Shown here piece by piece: positions 18,411-31,506 of a stretch of 64,000 nucleotides of DNA. The position numbers were made by a program, and so were the translations under genes. How positions within the stretch are numbered: position 1 is the first letter of the stretch; every line of letters begins with the position of its first letter. The stretch is taken from assembly GCF_016859285.1 (NCBI RefSeq), contig NC_053407.1, forward strand, positions 24,857,857-24,921,856. Direction: 5' to 3'. The notes beneath the pieces were generated by a model, which saw nothing but the letters and a program-made list of their open reading frames with translations, did no database searches and had not been told where the DNA came from. Source of the DNA: Xiphias gladius. Its lineage: Eukaryota > Chordata > Actinopteri > Istiophoriformes > Xiphiidae.

Positions 18411-21400
18411 ATCCATTTACACAATTGCGGACAATTCTTCCTGTGACCACTAGTAGTGCAATTCACTCAGAGACGCCAGTGTGGCATTAACCCATCTCAC
18501 TTACTCCAGTGGAAACCCCTTGTGAAGCTAATTATAAACCAGTCTCTCCGCTCAGTTCCCCTGAAGGCCAAGAGATCAGCTGGAGCCGAGAGAACTTCTA
18601 CGAAAAGTAGGAAGTTGTCAAGAAAGAAAAGGCAGTCACTGGCTGCCATGAGTGGGTGTGGCACGTTCTTGTGAACAGGTTGGAAACCTGCCCAGGGAAC
18701 AATGAAAATACACACAACTGAATTCAGTACCTTTACGCACCTATGAGTGGTTACACACAAATAAAACACCTGTCAGGTTTTTACGGCATCCTGCTAACTG
18801 TATCTAAATGAAGGTGATGGATCCTGACAAAGCAAAAGCTTTTCTCTCCACATTGCCTTATTATGAAATATTTTATTTTTAACGCTATATTTCAGAAACA
18901 AAATTTTAAAAGCTCGGCAGAAATTGCTGAACATCATGTAAGTGAATAAGTGTCATTATAAATTAGCTCGGTTGCTGACCTCTGACCTCCAATCTCACCA
19001 TCAACCAATGAAGGGTCACGCCAAGGGTGGGTAAAGGGTGAGCTCACCCAATTTACAAAATCAACAACATCTCAATGTCTTTGAGGCTGTCCATGTCCAA
19101 AGCCAAAGACCATTTTACAAACAGAGACGGGGGGCTACAATCCCCAAATCCATTTACAACCACTTGTTATCCCGGAGCTAGTTCCATTTGCAGATGAAGA
19201 CCATGAGGCGCACTTTGGAAGCTCAGAAAAAGCTAGTGAGTGGATCTTTGAGTTAAACCTATTTTTGTCACACATACTAATCGCTTGAACAAGACCAAGC
19301 TTCCAGTCTCAAAACACCTTTTCACCCTCTGTCCCGTGGGCCGGACACGCATGCTTTATGTAGTGTTCGAGGATTACTTGACGCTTCTGGATAGAAATTA
19401 GTATCTAAAAAGTTTACAACAGAGTTCCTAAAAAAAGTTGTTAGCGAGGGATTAAATATGAATGCAGGGAATCCACCTCTGATGACGTGTGTGTGTGTGT
19501 GTGTAAGACCGGTACGTAACCATAATATGGAAATAATAACAGTTGAGTTAAAACCAATGACTAAAACAATCACTTCATAAACCTCATGTTTGAAGTAAGT
19601 TTTTAAGTTTGTTTATTTTGCACCTGAAACTCTTAAACACCCCGTGACACCTCTGGGATAAACAACAGAGACTTTTATTTTAACATTGAAGTCTCAGTCT
19701 GGACTGCAGAGGGCTCCCTAAACCCAGAGATAGCAGCTCCACGGCAGAACAGAGGCAGTTCGTGTTTGTGGTTTCACATGTGATTTTAGGGCAATAAAAT
19801 GAGGAATTGTGCGTTTCTGCAGTTCTCTGTCCATTCATGATTGTTGAGGACATAAAATGGCTCCGGCTGTTTGTTCCACTCCTATCACACATCATCTCCG
19901 AGGAAAAGAAGTGGTTCGTTTGAGCCTTCAAAGGAGTCACCACGTTTTGTTTTAATCTTATTCTGCTACTCGGTGGGCACATTTTACTGGACCGGGACGA
20001 CAGGGTTCATGTTGTCATTTACAGAAAAGAAAAGCGGACGTTACAGACGCACCGCGCTGTGACTATCTGATCTTCGTGATGCTCATGTGGCAAAAACACA
20101 CCCATCTGGAGCTCCAGGCGTGTTCGAACCAACTTTGCAGGCATGTTCAAGTCTTGACTGATGTGCTGTCTGACTCATAATTAGCAGTAGACTGCGGATT
20201 ACAGTCACTATTTACCTCTTTTGCAGTCACACAGCTCAGGATGAAAAAAAATCTTTTCCATAACAGATTGCCCTGTTTGTTAAACCCCAAATCAGCATTA
20301 GAATATATTAGAGACTGAGAGGGTAAAGTGCATAAATAAAGAGTTCATTATTGAGCATAAGCAGGGGATAAAATACCTTTGTGGGTGCTGCTGGAGTACA
20401 GCAACCATGTGGGAATAATTTACCTCAGATACCATCTATCGCTGTAAAATAATCAGGAACATAAACATAAATTTGGTGCCTATGAAGAGATCTTACACCA
20501 TAAAAACTGTAATATTTACAGTGTGTGACGGCTGTTACGGCTCTGGCTATCCTGAAAAATTAAGAATTCTCCCCGTGCCCCTGATAACGATTGGTATGAG
20601 CTTAATATAAGGTAATTTATTCCCATGGAGCCATTTTTAGAAGCCTTGTCTGGAAACATTGAGGCCATGGGAACAGCCCTGGGTGAGGGAATGGTATTCC
20701 TAAACACAACTGACCTCATTTGCTTTTGTCAACTGGTCTGCAGACAGAAGGTAATCTGAAATGTGTCCCCGGTTTCAACATCCACGCCTGGAAAAGCGTG
20801 TTTGCGGGTGTTTGCTTTTAATACTGGGGCTTAATCCAAACAGCAGGGTTGCTGAGTTCATCTGCTAACTTTGAGTAAACTTGCTTTTTGGAACAAACCG
20901 CTGTTGTTGTGAAGATGGTTTTGTATTGACATTCAGCAAATCATCATTTCTCGATAAATTTCTAATGACTGACCAGTTGCCAGAGCTGTAGACCTGAGAC
21001 TTTTTCGTGAGTCAAGCTTAAGTCAGATTTAAGCCTGACTCCAGTCTGCTGTCTTTACCAGGCCTTGACTTGACACTTTACTGTCTAACGACTTGATTTA
21101 AAAAAACGAAATCTCAAGTTTTGACTACTCCACACTGCTCGAAAAGTTTTTCAACTGGGTTTGCTCACATGGACTCGAGACTTGCTTTGACAAGATTTGA
21201 AACTTGATTTGGGCAATAGTTTGGCATTTGGCATTTTTTAAAAAATCTAATTATTCTCTTTCTTGCTGAGAGTTCGGTGAGGATGACGATCGACGACACT
21301 CTAATTTCTGTATGATAAAAATGAAGCTACAGCCAGTTAGCTTAATAGCTAACAAATGAAACAGGAGGAGACAGCTAACGCCTGCACCCATGCAGTGGAT

Positions 21401-23580
21401 GAAACAGTCCCAGAAAGTCCCCTAGAAAAACTCTGGGAAGCAGCTATGCACTGATCTTTTTATCGGAGATGGGGCCGTTAACCAGACCAGTACACTTACA
21501 AAACTGAAGTATTTTCTGTTGCTAAACTGAAAAATACTGTCTGAAAACACTTCAGTTAAAGCAGAAGTCTGACATTTGTGACACTTGTCAACGTTTGTCT
21601 TCGAGTCTGGAATGGGCTCATTATTTCCTCATTTACTGCCTCTTGTTAGACTGGGGAAAATACCCAGTATAACTGGGGTTCTTATCAACTGATGCTGAAA
21701 AAAAGCTCACTTGGACAAGTGTCGCAAAGGTGAGATTTCTCCTTTATCGTATGTGTTTTAACATTATTGTTTGCTAGAAAAAATACTTTAAGGATGAGAT
21801 CTAATTGGTTGTTTTGGCAAATGTACGTCTGGTTAACCGACCCACGAACGTTAAAGTATGGGACCTTCTGGGACCGTCTCCCGTGCAGTGAACGAGATAG
21901 TCCCGAAGCGGGCTAAGAAACAGCTAGCCTGGCCCTGTCCATTGCTAACAAATGCAACTTACTAGCACCTCTAAAGCTCGCAAATTAACACATCATATCT
22001 CATTTGATACATACAAAAACCAAAGTGTAAAAATTACACGTTGTGGTTTTATGGGGGGTCGTGTGGCGAACTATTTATTGGCTTTCTTAGCTGCTTCCCC
22101 CTGTAGCTTCTTATTTAGTGCACAGACACCACAGAGAGTTGCATTGATCCTTTCATCTAACTTCAAGTGTATTTCCCAAAATAATCAAACTATTCCTTTG
22201 AAAAAAATGACTCTGGCAGTTTGGGGTTTTAGTTCAGCTACAAACATGTGATCAGGCAGCACGTGACAAAGGTTTCCGGCTGAAATCGGAATCAGAAACA
22301 AAAAACAACTTCCATAAATATTCACAATAATGTGACTCATTCATCAAACATAATTAGTGATAGGCTCTTTTTTGTTCCCATGTCATGTTCCAGTAAGACC
22401 ACAGGTACACACCATTACTGAAAAGACTTCCCACTGGGAAAGTCCATCTTTATTTTCAGACTTGGTTTAGTATGAAGTTGTATAATTACAGAGGAGCATG
22501 GAAAGGCTATGATTGGAGTATCATTATTATCTCACTATAAAATGAAATTATATATTTGTGAGTAATTTGAAGTTGTAAAAGTGGATATTGTTCCTCAAGG
22601 GGCCTTATCTTGGCCTTTACAAGTTGATAGTCCTCAATATTATTCTTTGTAAAGAATGTTTTAAAAGAAAATAAATTGCTGATGGGAAATATGCTTCAGG
22701 ATCGCTAAATGACAATTCAGCCAAGAAAAGCTATTTTGACAAAACACAGAAAGCGGGTCTGTGCTCTGCTGTCCTTGTTTTGCCCAGATTCACTCAGGCA
22801 TCAAGTGACTCACCAGAAGGAAAATATGGAAAGAATTCCCTGGAGTTGGCACAACTGTGGTCTTGGTTAAACCCCCTGTTGTTCGGTTTGGCCTTGTTTG
22901 TGGCGATTGGGGATTGTCCGGTGAAACTGTGTTATTCTTCACTTACTGGCTTTGCTGGAAAAGCCATGACGGGCCGGACATATCTGGCATAGCTTCCTGC
23001 AAGAGGCTTTGTCAACGAGATTAAAAGAACACTGGAGAGAATCACAACACAAAGCGTGGAGGTATTCTGTCACACCGGAGGACCGAACGTCCACATCCTG
23101 CCCTCCTGTCAGGGTCCAGTGGAGCATATTTTTGTTTGTCGAGTTACTTTCAAAGTTTGGACTTAGCAGATACCGGGCAGGTGTATCTGCTGTGATTCAA
23201 AATATGGATTCCCTCTAGACTATGATCAGATTACTCTGAATATGGATATTTGTAAGGTGAAGGAAAAGTTCTCAGCTTTTTGCACCTGATATATCAGTCC
23301 TGTTACAAACAATTTTGAGGCTTCAGAAAGTACTTGACTCCTTCGTCTTTTCCACATTTATTTTTTAACTGTCAACCTGTTCAAGCTTCACTGATCAATA
23401 TTTTTATATAAACAACGGGTCAAATGTATATGTTTAATGTGAAATGTGTTGCTCATAGTGCCAGACCCATGGATAATTATCACCAGATTCTGGAAAGTTT
23501 ACAGTTATATGGAGCATTTTAGCATCTTTCAGCTCTTTGTTTTCATTTTGAGACCCACAACTTACCTGTTTTGATTCCCT
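18411..23580. other. Intergenic sequence with no recognisable gene
   Basis: AT-rich with scattered ORFs below 100 codons, none with a recognisable domain or flanked by good splice sites. A (GT) microsatellite is at 19488-19505. At 22780-23220 the sequence is less AT-rich and keeps a 70-codon ORF, but I cannot tie it to a gene; it could be a conserved non-coding element. Confidence 0.45.
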
Positions 23581-23584
23581 CTCG

Positions 23585-23800
23585 CCACTCTCATAGTGCC
23601 TTATTCAGCCACAGCAGGCTTCTGTTTTTGGCAAAAAAAAAAAGTGAATAAAACCTACTGTACACTACCTGCTCAGCAACAAACCACAAACACATACAGT
23701 TAGCAACTAGCTGGTGAACATAGTGGTGCATTTAGCAGCTCAAGAGCCAGATGTTTTTCTCAAGAGTTGGTGGAGACCAAAAATGGAGCAAAAAGGACAG
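23585..23800 (-). repeat. Dispersed repeat sharing blocks with 61540-62110 and 63780-64000
   Basis: 'cttattcagccacagcaggct', 'tagctggtgaacatagtgg', 'atttagcagctcaagagcc' and 'gttggtggagaccaaaaatgg' are reverse complements of blocks near 61930-62040 (for example 'tttttggtctccaccagctcc' and 'ctcaccagctacttgct'). Confidence 0.6.
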
Positions 23801-23929
23801 TGAATATTAGACTTTAATTCGACAGGTGGCCAGAAACACGATAATGGCTCATGTTTTCTGGATGTGTAAACATTCATTTCATTTCTGCCAGTGCCTCTTC
23901 ATTGCCATAGACTCTTATGCCATTCTGGA

Positions 23930-24360
23930 TACAGCTATGACCACCTCCCCTGCTGATCCCTCAGCCTTTCATGCCGTTACGTCACCTGATTCCCACTACC
24001 TACCTGCTCACCTGTTTCATATTCCAGAGTCAGCCTCCCAGAGCTTATACCAACCTAGGTTCACCCACTCTCTGCCAGGCTTTCTATCTTGCTGTAACTT
24101 TCCAGCCTGTACTTGATCTGATTACCTGCCCATGCATGACTTTTGATTGCCTTTGTACCTTTTTGCCTGTGTGCTGTGTGCTTACCTGCTGCCGACTCCT
24201 GCCAGCCCACAGACTTCACCCCTGGCCATTTCACCCTTTTACTTGTTTGCTCTGAGAGTTTAAGAAAAGGTGAACTGTTTAATTATGACCTCTGAGTCAT
24301 GCTTGTGAGTTCTACCTTTTAGCCTTGATACCCTGCCTTCTAGAAATTAAATTTTTCTAT
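23930..24360. repeat. Pyrimidine-rich degenerate repeat
   Basis: A C/T-rich stretch of short words such as CCTGCC, CCTGCTG and TTGCCT ends in 'gacctctgagtcatgcttgtgagtt' and an A-rich tail. It resembles the 3' end of common fish retroelements, but I could not fix the family. ORFs across it (23826-24116, 23971-24255) are compositional. Confidence 0.3.
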
Positions 24361-25557
24361 CACTAAATTGTTTTTCCAATTACGTTGTGGTAACAAATGT
24401 AATCCTCGCCTTGACTTTGTTCAGAGGCAATGCTTTTTTTTGTGTTTGAATGAAAGTGCTAAGTTTATTTGGAGCAAGTGGAGGAGGTGGTTATGGTGGC
24501 TGGTGGGCATACAAAGGTCAGGACTTTGTCACCAAATACCGAGGTTCACATCCAAACTCCCGTCTGTGGTTAGGTTTAAGCAACAACAGCACTTTTGTTA
24601 CGGTTAGGGAAAGATTTTGGTTTTGGTTAATGGTTCATTAAAGGTGCTATATTTGAGTTTGTGCTATTGCTACAAAGCCAACATTAGCATTAACAGCTGT
24701 TTAAGCTTTAACGTGTTGTGTCTCAAATCACTGCAATCTTCTTATGTATTAAACCAGACCACAATCTTTCCCTTACTTCAACCAAGTGCTGCCAGTGCCA
24801 AAAAAAACATAAAAAAGTGTAATAATGCTGTAGCAAATACAATTTGATAAAATATGTTGTCAGTGAACATTTTACTGATATGCACTCTATCATTTTTGCA
24901 ACTTGGCAAATATGTAAATTAACAACATTTACTCGTTATGTTGAGATAAATGTAATCCAGTTACGTTTTCTTCTGAACATATTTGCTGCATGCAAATTAG
25001 TTGTAAGTAAATGTAATTTCTAGGAGACAGGGTTGTTTTTAAAACAGGTTTGCAGATTGACAAAATAATAGTCAAGTATGTGATTACGTATGTATTTGGG
25101 TGGTTTACTGAGTACTTTGTTGAAGCATAGTTAGATTTTCATTCCACCTGGTTACAGTGTGCCTGTTTTGCTTTTGGACATTTTCTCCCGTTTCCTCTTT
25201 GCTCAGTGTATCCTCTGCAGTTCTCTCAGGCTGGATTGTGAGTATCTATTGTATGAACTGCGTTTTTCAGGTCTCCACAGATTTTAGGTCACAGGGTTCA
25301 AGTGTGAACACTGGCTCGGGTTCTGCAGGACACAGAGAGACTGTTTTGCATCATTGTTGTTGTTGCAGAAATCTGAATCTTCTCCTGGGTTTTAGGTCAT
25401 GTGTGCTTTAGTTCTTTTGAGCCACTTACACTCTATATAACAGAGAAGTAACTGATGGAGTTACAGAGATTGTTGTCCTTGGCAGTTTCTCCGGTCCCTG
25501 CAGAAGAAGCATGAAGTCATCACCTTGTTTGCCGGATCCCTTTTTGTTCAGTCACTC

Positions 25558-25600
25558 AGTTTGACAGGATGTCACACAGTTTGACATACTGTCAAACTGT
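25558..25600. repeat. Short perfect inverted repeat
   Basis: ACAGTTTGACA (25576-25586) and TGTCAAACTGT (25590-25600) form an 11-bp perfect stem around TAC. A further direct copy CAGTTTGACA occurs just upstream (25558-25567). Confidence 0.8.
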
Positions 25601-26058
25601 AGAGTCTCCCCCTGGTTTCATTTTCCTGATGGAGCTCAATGGCCTGCAGGGGGCCTTTTCAGTGCTTTAGAAATTTGTTATCAATGCCCGAAAACAATTC
25701 TATCTGAGATGTGGGCTGAGAGTTGCATGGACTGCAGGTCAGTCAGGTTTTAGAGTCATCTCAAGAGCAAATCAAAGTGAACAGAATCTATACAAGTTCA
25801 GTTTGGAGATGTAGGGAGAAAAATCTAAAATAATGTTTTCAGTTCATATTATTGAGTATTGTGTTTATATTAATGGTAAAAGTTTTAATTTATGTCATAA
25901 ACAAAATGTTGCAAAAGTCACTTTCCAAAGTTCCTATACATAATGTATTTCCAAAGAAACAGAAAAACACTACTTTGACTGTGGAACTGAAATAAACTCA
26001 AAGGCATTGTTTGGGATTTTGAGGAGACATCCCTTTTGACCACTTAAAATATATAAGT

Positions 26059-26250
26059 GGTTGGCTGTGGTTCAGTAGGTAGAGTTGTTTTTCCACTAAT
26101 CATATGGTTGGCAGTTTGATCCTCAGCTGCCCTTGTCCACATGTTGAAATGTCCTTGGGCAAGACACCATGTTGCTCCTCATGGTATTTTTGCTGCCATT
26201 GATCTGAATGACAGTCAAATTGTAAAACGCTATATAAATGCAATTGGTCT
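26059..26250 (+). repeat. tRNA-like SINE copy
   Basis: The 5' part reads TGGCTGTGGTTCAGTAGGTAG, resembling a tRNA A box, and GGCAGTTTGATCCTC (about 26110) resembles a B box. Then follow 'gtccttgggcaagacacc' and a tail 'aaacgctatataaatgcaa'. A second copy starts at 50643. This pol III-like layout is typical of tRNA-derived SINEs. Confidence 0.7.
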
Positions 26251-26257
26251 ATATAAT

Positions 26258-26296
26258 TATATATATATATATACATATATATGTATATGTATATAA
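26258..26296. repeat. AT dinucleotide-rich microsatellite
   Basis: An imperfect (TA)n run, partly with TG, directly follows the tRNA-like element. Confidence 0.85.
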
Positions 26297-26486
26297 TTGA
26301 AATGCTTTGACCAAAGTTTTTTTTTCCCATGGGAGTCCCAAGCCAATATAGAACACAACTGTTCCTCTCAACATTGTCTTTAAAGTACAAAGCTGTTGTT
26401 ATTCTATGTTTTTCAACTTGTCAACAAATCCCATGAAAAGACCAAAACCAACAAGGTCTTAGTCTGTCTTTCAATACTTGGTAGTA

Positions 26487-27605
26487 AGTAACTAAATACA
26501 TTTACTATAGTACTGTTCTTAAGTACAGTTTAGAGGTGCTTTTACTTTACTGGAGTATTTCCTATTTATGTTTCTTCATACTTCTATTCCACCACATTTC
26601 AGATGCAGATATTGTAACTTTTACTCCACTACATTTGTCAGACATACTGTATATGCAGACTGGTGACAAAGTAAAGGAAAAACCAACATAAAGTGTCTTA
26701 GTAAGGTGCTGGGCCACCACAATCACATCATTTTCACACTCATCAAACCATTCAGTGACCCCTCGTGCCCAATGGATGGGGGCGTCTGCATTTGCTATGT
26801 TTCTCCACTCATTTATTCAGGTTTTTCCTTTAATTTTTCACCCCTCTGTAGTTACTAGTGAGTTTGCAGATTTAGATTTTCACACAAAACGTGATCAGTT
26901 TATAAAATATGATGCACTTCTATAAATTAAACTACCCTAAAATATGTGAAATAGCTTCACCACCAGCAACTACAACATGAAAATGCTATGTAGAGATTAA
27001 TGAATCTATTAAATAAATCAGATGAAATTATATATAATAATGTAAATTTCTACAAATACTGGATCATCCGATCCTTTGCAGTACTGAGCCATTATAAACG
27101 CTATTTGATATACATGTGCATATCTTATTATACCCTTTCCTCTTGAGGGCCTCTGCAAAGGTTTCCCTCAGTTTATTTTATCGTATATATATTGCTTCTC
27201 GTTATAGATTTCTGTATTTGTGTATACTTGTTTGAATTTTAAATTCTTACATTTTTTCGACTCTTCGTAAAGTTACGCTACTTTTCTAACTCAAGCCCCC
27301 CCGTCAACACAATTTCATGGCATCACATGTGGCATTATACTGTAAAAACTACCAAACTAACTGTGGTGAGATGACAATAAAGGTCGTTGTGTCCTTAACA
27401 TTGAGACCTGTCTCATTGTGCTGGCTAATAAATGCTTTCACTTTTGATACTTTAATACGTTTTGTTGACAGTACTTTTGACAGGTACTTTTACATAACGT
27501 AACATTTTCGGTAACAGAAACTTTAGAAATAAGAGTCTTCTTACATTGTGGTATATCTACATTTAGTTTACTTACTTAAAAGATCTGAATACTTCATCTA
27601 CCATT
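26487..27605 (+). repeat. Long copy of the 'ACTTTTACT' dispersed repeat, with extra sequence inside
   Basis: Starts at 'agtaactaaatacatttac' and ends at 'aaaagatctgaatacttcatctaccattg'. Recognisable blocks: 'tactttactggagtatttcc', 'cttctattccaccacatttcag', 'cacaaaacgtgatcagtttataaaatatgatgc', 'aaactaccctaaaatatg'. Blocks near 26655-26800 and 27110-27450 are not part of the family and look like insertions. Confidence 0.6.
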
Positions 27606-28991
27606 GATCTTTAAAAACAGGTCACAAATGGATTGTTTTATTTTTTTTTTAAAAATAGGCTCAATAATTTCCTAAAACAGCTGGGCACCGTTTTTTGTAA
27701 CAAACGTTACTCAAACAGGAATAAGCAGTGCAATTGCTGGGGACTATTTTCAGACGCGGATGAATACGCATGTGATGCTCTCGTGAGTAAATATGGCAAC
27801 AAGACAGGGTAGGTGGAACTTAGTCAAAATAAACTTTGCCCGTGTTCATAGAAGTGAAGGAACGTGCTGCCCAGTGCAATGGTGTGTCTCACTGATGTGT
27901 TTTCATTACTTTTTGGACATAAATGAAAATCCATGGCGCAGAGAAATAAGTTCTATCGAGCTTTGACTACACAGGGATACTTCGATCAATTCGTTGCTGG
28001 TTTTTGTGTTTTAATTGGACATGATGACAACAATAAAAATCTTCCTTTACCTTCCCAGACTTGTAGAAATACCGGGAATAGCAAACAAACCTGTACCAAT
28101 GCCAATAAATAGGTCTGACAAACCTGTTTCGAAGGATATGAAAGTGACTTTGACAGCGACATATTACAACTTTGTTATGAAATGATAGCTGGAGACTGGT
28201 GCTAGTTTCTGACAAGAATTTATGATGTTCTAAGAAGCAAGGTATTGTAATCAATGGCAAAGGATTCTTTTAAAAGCCATACGCTCCCTTCCCCTCTCCA
28301 TGTTTTTCTTTTTTATTTATTTTTTTTTTACAACTGCGAAGATGGTCGCCAACTCAGATACCAAAAAACTTAATAGAAATCTCAGCAAATCTCAGCAATT
28401 AAAAGCCCTGAAAAAAGGAGAAAGTAACAACAGCCGAAGCACGTCCACAAAGATAAGGATACACAAACATGCAGCATTCAAGTCAGAGGGGAAACAGTTT
28501 GACAACAGAAGTATAAATATACAATACGAGCAGCAGCGTGGGAAAGGTCACCGTGGGAACTGGGCCTTGTTTTTTGTCAATGAGTTTTAGAGAGCCAGGC
28601 CTCTGACTCCAGTAGCCTACGACAGACTTTTGGGTTCCCACCCAGACCTATAGCCCAGCAGTAGTCACATCCATTTCTTCATTGTTCTCCAGCTTCCGCT
28701 CTGGTTTCTTTTCCCTTCTGCTGCAGCTTGCAGAGTATGTCATGTTGTTCTCTGGAAGGAGCTTTCTTGACGTGGCCGAGGCCGCGGTGACACGCCGGTT
28801 CCCACGATCTCCTGCCCTTCCTCCAGAGTTACTGCTTGCTCACCGCTCTGGACAGGAAGACGGTACAACAAGGCCACTGAGAGTGCGTGCTAATTTAAGC
28901 CGGCTCTGCTGGGTCTCCATTGTCTTAAATGGGAATTACGTGAAAGCGCCTGTGTCTTCTCTGAAACTCATCACCAGTAAATCTGAGATAC

Positions 28992-29044
<53 letters not shown>

Positions 29045-29210
29045 GGTGTGTGCGTGTGCTTTAAACATGTGAGATACAAATGTCCATACAAGGACGTAAA
29101 GATTGGAAATATCTTCCAAATTCGTGAGTACATTTTCCAATGAAGGAGCTTAGATCATCGTTAGGGGTTAGAGAGCAGCGCAGTCCTTAATCTTTAATTT
29201 TATCCCATAA
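27606..29210. other. Unassigned intergenic sequence
   Basis: No supported exon. The ORF at 28682-29143 runs through the GT microsatellite and shows no domain. Confidence 0.45.
28993..29042. repeat. (GT)n microsatellite
   Basis: An almost uninterrupted GT dinucleotide run of about 50 bp, followed by GGGGGTGTGTGCGTGTG. Confidence 0.95.
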
Positions 29211-29212
29211 GA

Positions 29213-29330
29213 CAGTGGTTTCCAACTTGGGGGTTGGGACCCCTCAAATGGTTGCCAGAGAAATCTGAGGGGTCACGAAATGATGAACGGATAAGAAAGA
29301 ATTTTTCTTTAACCTTTGCCTACTCTAGTG
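29213..29330. repeat. hAT-like end fragment (CAGTGGTTTCCAACTT)
   Basis: Begins CAGTGGTTTCCAACTTGGG and continues with GGGACCCCT. This is the typical CAGTGGTTCYCAACC-type terminal sequence of hAT-family non-autonomous elements. The opposite end is not visible nearby. Confidence 0.5.
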
Positions 29331-29384
29331 TTGTGACTTTAGGGCTGGGAATGTTGAACTGTGAGTCAGTCCTCTTCTTTGGTC

Positions 29385-29965
29385 CTGACTAAAATATCTC
29401 AACAGTTACTGGACAGATTGTCATTAAAATTTTGTGCAGACATTCGTGGTCGCCAGAGGATGAAACCTACTGACATTGGTGGTCCCCTGACTTTCCCACT
29501 AGCGCCTCCAGCAGGTTGATGTTTTTTGGTTTTGAGTGAAATATCTTGACAGCTGTTGGATAAATTGTCATGAAATTCGGTACACAAGTTCATGTCCCCC
29601 TCAGGACGAACATTATAATCATGTATGAATTATTATTACAATAACTTTGGTGATCCCTTTGACTTTTCATCAAGCGCCATCATCAGGTAAAAATGTATAT
29701 TTGCCTAATACTTTAGTTTGTAACCTACAAAACCAATGAGATTCCTATTGGCTTCAGCTGTACTTTGTGTTTTGTCCCAATTAGCAAATGCAGCACACTA
29801 TGCTAAGGTAGTGAACATGGCAAGCATTATACCTGCTTACCATCAGCATGTTAACTTTTTCATTGTCACCCTATTAGCATGCTTACGTTAGCATTTAGCA
29901 GCCTCGGTGCAGGGTCAAAGAGCCGCTAGCACGGCTGTAGGCTCTTGGTCTGGGTAGTTTTACCT
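29385..29965 (+). repeat. Teleost dispersed repeat with internal tandem units ('ATATCTCAACA' family)
   Basis: Two successive diverged units each contain 'aaatatctYaacagYt.tggaYagattgtcat'-like sequence (29392 and 29538) followed by 'gacattcgtggt'/'agttcatgtcc'. They are followed by 'tcaagcgccatcatcaggt', 'ttcagctgtactttgtgtt' and 'gcttacgttagcatttagc'. Shorter copies lie at 38385-38600 and 46705-46785. Confidence 0.65.
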
Positions 29966-31457
29966 CTTCAGACCTCGAAACAACATCAAATCTGATAATG
30001 GCAGATCTTCACTTCAAAGTCTTTTTTTTAATTTTTTTGCACACACTGACATATACAACCTGTGAAAAGAGGGCAAAACTAGTTTTTGCTTTACTTTCAA
30101 GGTTTACAAGCCAGAAAGGATGGGGACCATCTGTTGTCGAGCCACCAAAACTAGAGGCAAACTTTAATCATACTGTATTTTTCTTCACGTTTCCATCTTT
30201 TACTAAATTGTCTTGAGGTTTAAAATCCATCTCTGTCTCATCTTCTGTTCTTCATCTACATCTCAGCCTCAGGATTAAAATTAAAGTGTGGTTAATAAGA
30301 AAAACCACAGGGGATAATAGCTTTCTACTTCTCTCTGTGCAGACCGGCTGGCCTCAGTGCACTGTTAGATCGGTGCAGCATACTTGGCTAATTAAAGTCA
30401 CTTCCTCCCGGCCTGGATGCATATTTTTGGCGACATGATAAAACGATAAAGCTGTGGTACAGGGACACTGTTAAGTGCTCTGCTAGAGACAATAAAAGTG
30501 CTGCTGCATCTCTGCTCGTCTCGTGTAACTGGGTAATAGCAGTTGCACTGGTTTGTGCTCACGAGCCAACTGACAGGGTTGTGTAAGAGTATGAAATATT
30601 TATCTTATTGTAGTTCCTCCGGCTATGGAACCGGTGCCAGAATTTCGAGCTATTTCGATATTCGTTTGTAGACAATAGAGAGTGAGAAATAACCTGAGTC
30701 TGACGGTAACTGCCTGCATTGTAATGCAGTATTTAAGAGCCCACATACAGAAGTAAGGAACTATAATATCTGGTATTTAGACAGAAAATCTGTAGTCCGT
30801 AGCGTACATAGAGGATGGTGGGTTGAAGCGGGAGTGCAGGTCTTATGTAATAAAGCGCAGAGCTGAGGGGCAAGATGGGCAAGATGAAGGAGCAGTTCTG
30901 CTGGCACTTGAGCCGGCAGCCAGTCAGATATGGCGCCCACTGAGAGATTACCCACTTACACAGTTCCTGCAGACTGCCTCGCCCACCCCGGGACGACCAT
31001 AATCCTGCAGTCCCGCCACTGCTGCAGCTCCGAGAGACTACTGGTTCGAGAAGACTGTACACAAATTGGTAGGAAGTTTATGCTGTTGGCTGCATCAGTT
31101 TATATCAATCAATATCAGTTTTATCAATGAATTTTCTGACCTCCTCTTTGATATCAGTCCAAGGTATGACAAAAATTCTGATCCTTCGATTTTTCACCAT
31201 CCACATCCGTTAACCTTTTCTTACATTTAGTCGAATTATTTGGTCTACAATAATGTGTCAATGGCCCAACACATGTTAAAGATCACACCCTTAATTTAGT
31301 TCTTTAAGCAGGTCCTTCTCTGCTCAAGCCTGTGCTAAAAGATCCCCACCTCCATTACTGAAACTCACCTCGCACTGAGGAACTTGTCTCTCATACTGAC
31401 CACTTTTAACTCCGTTGCTCCCTTAAAGATTACCTATGACTTGGATATCACCAAGGC

Positions 31458-31506
<49 letters not shown>

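Noticed and set aside
26059..26250. Functional tRNA gene
   Set aside because: A- and B-box-like words are present, but no cloverleaf with acceptor pairing can be drawn, and a second copy at 50643 shows it is a dispersed SINE-like element.
28682..29143. 153-codon ORF running through a GT microsatellite
   Set aside because: About 20 of its residues are Cys-Val from the repeat, and the remainder shows no domain.
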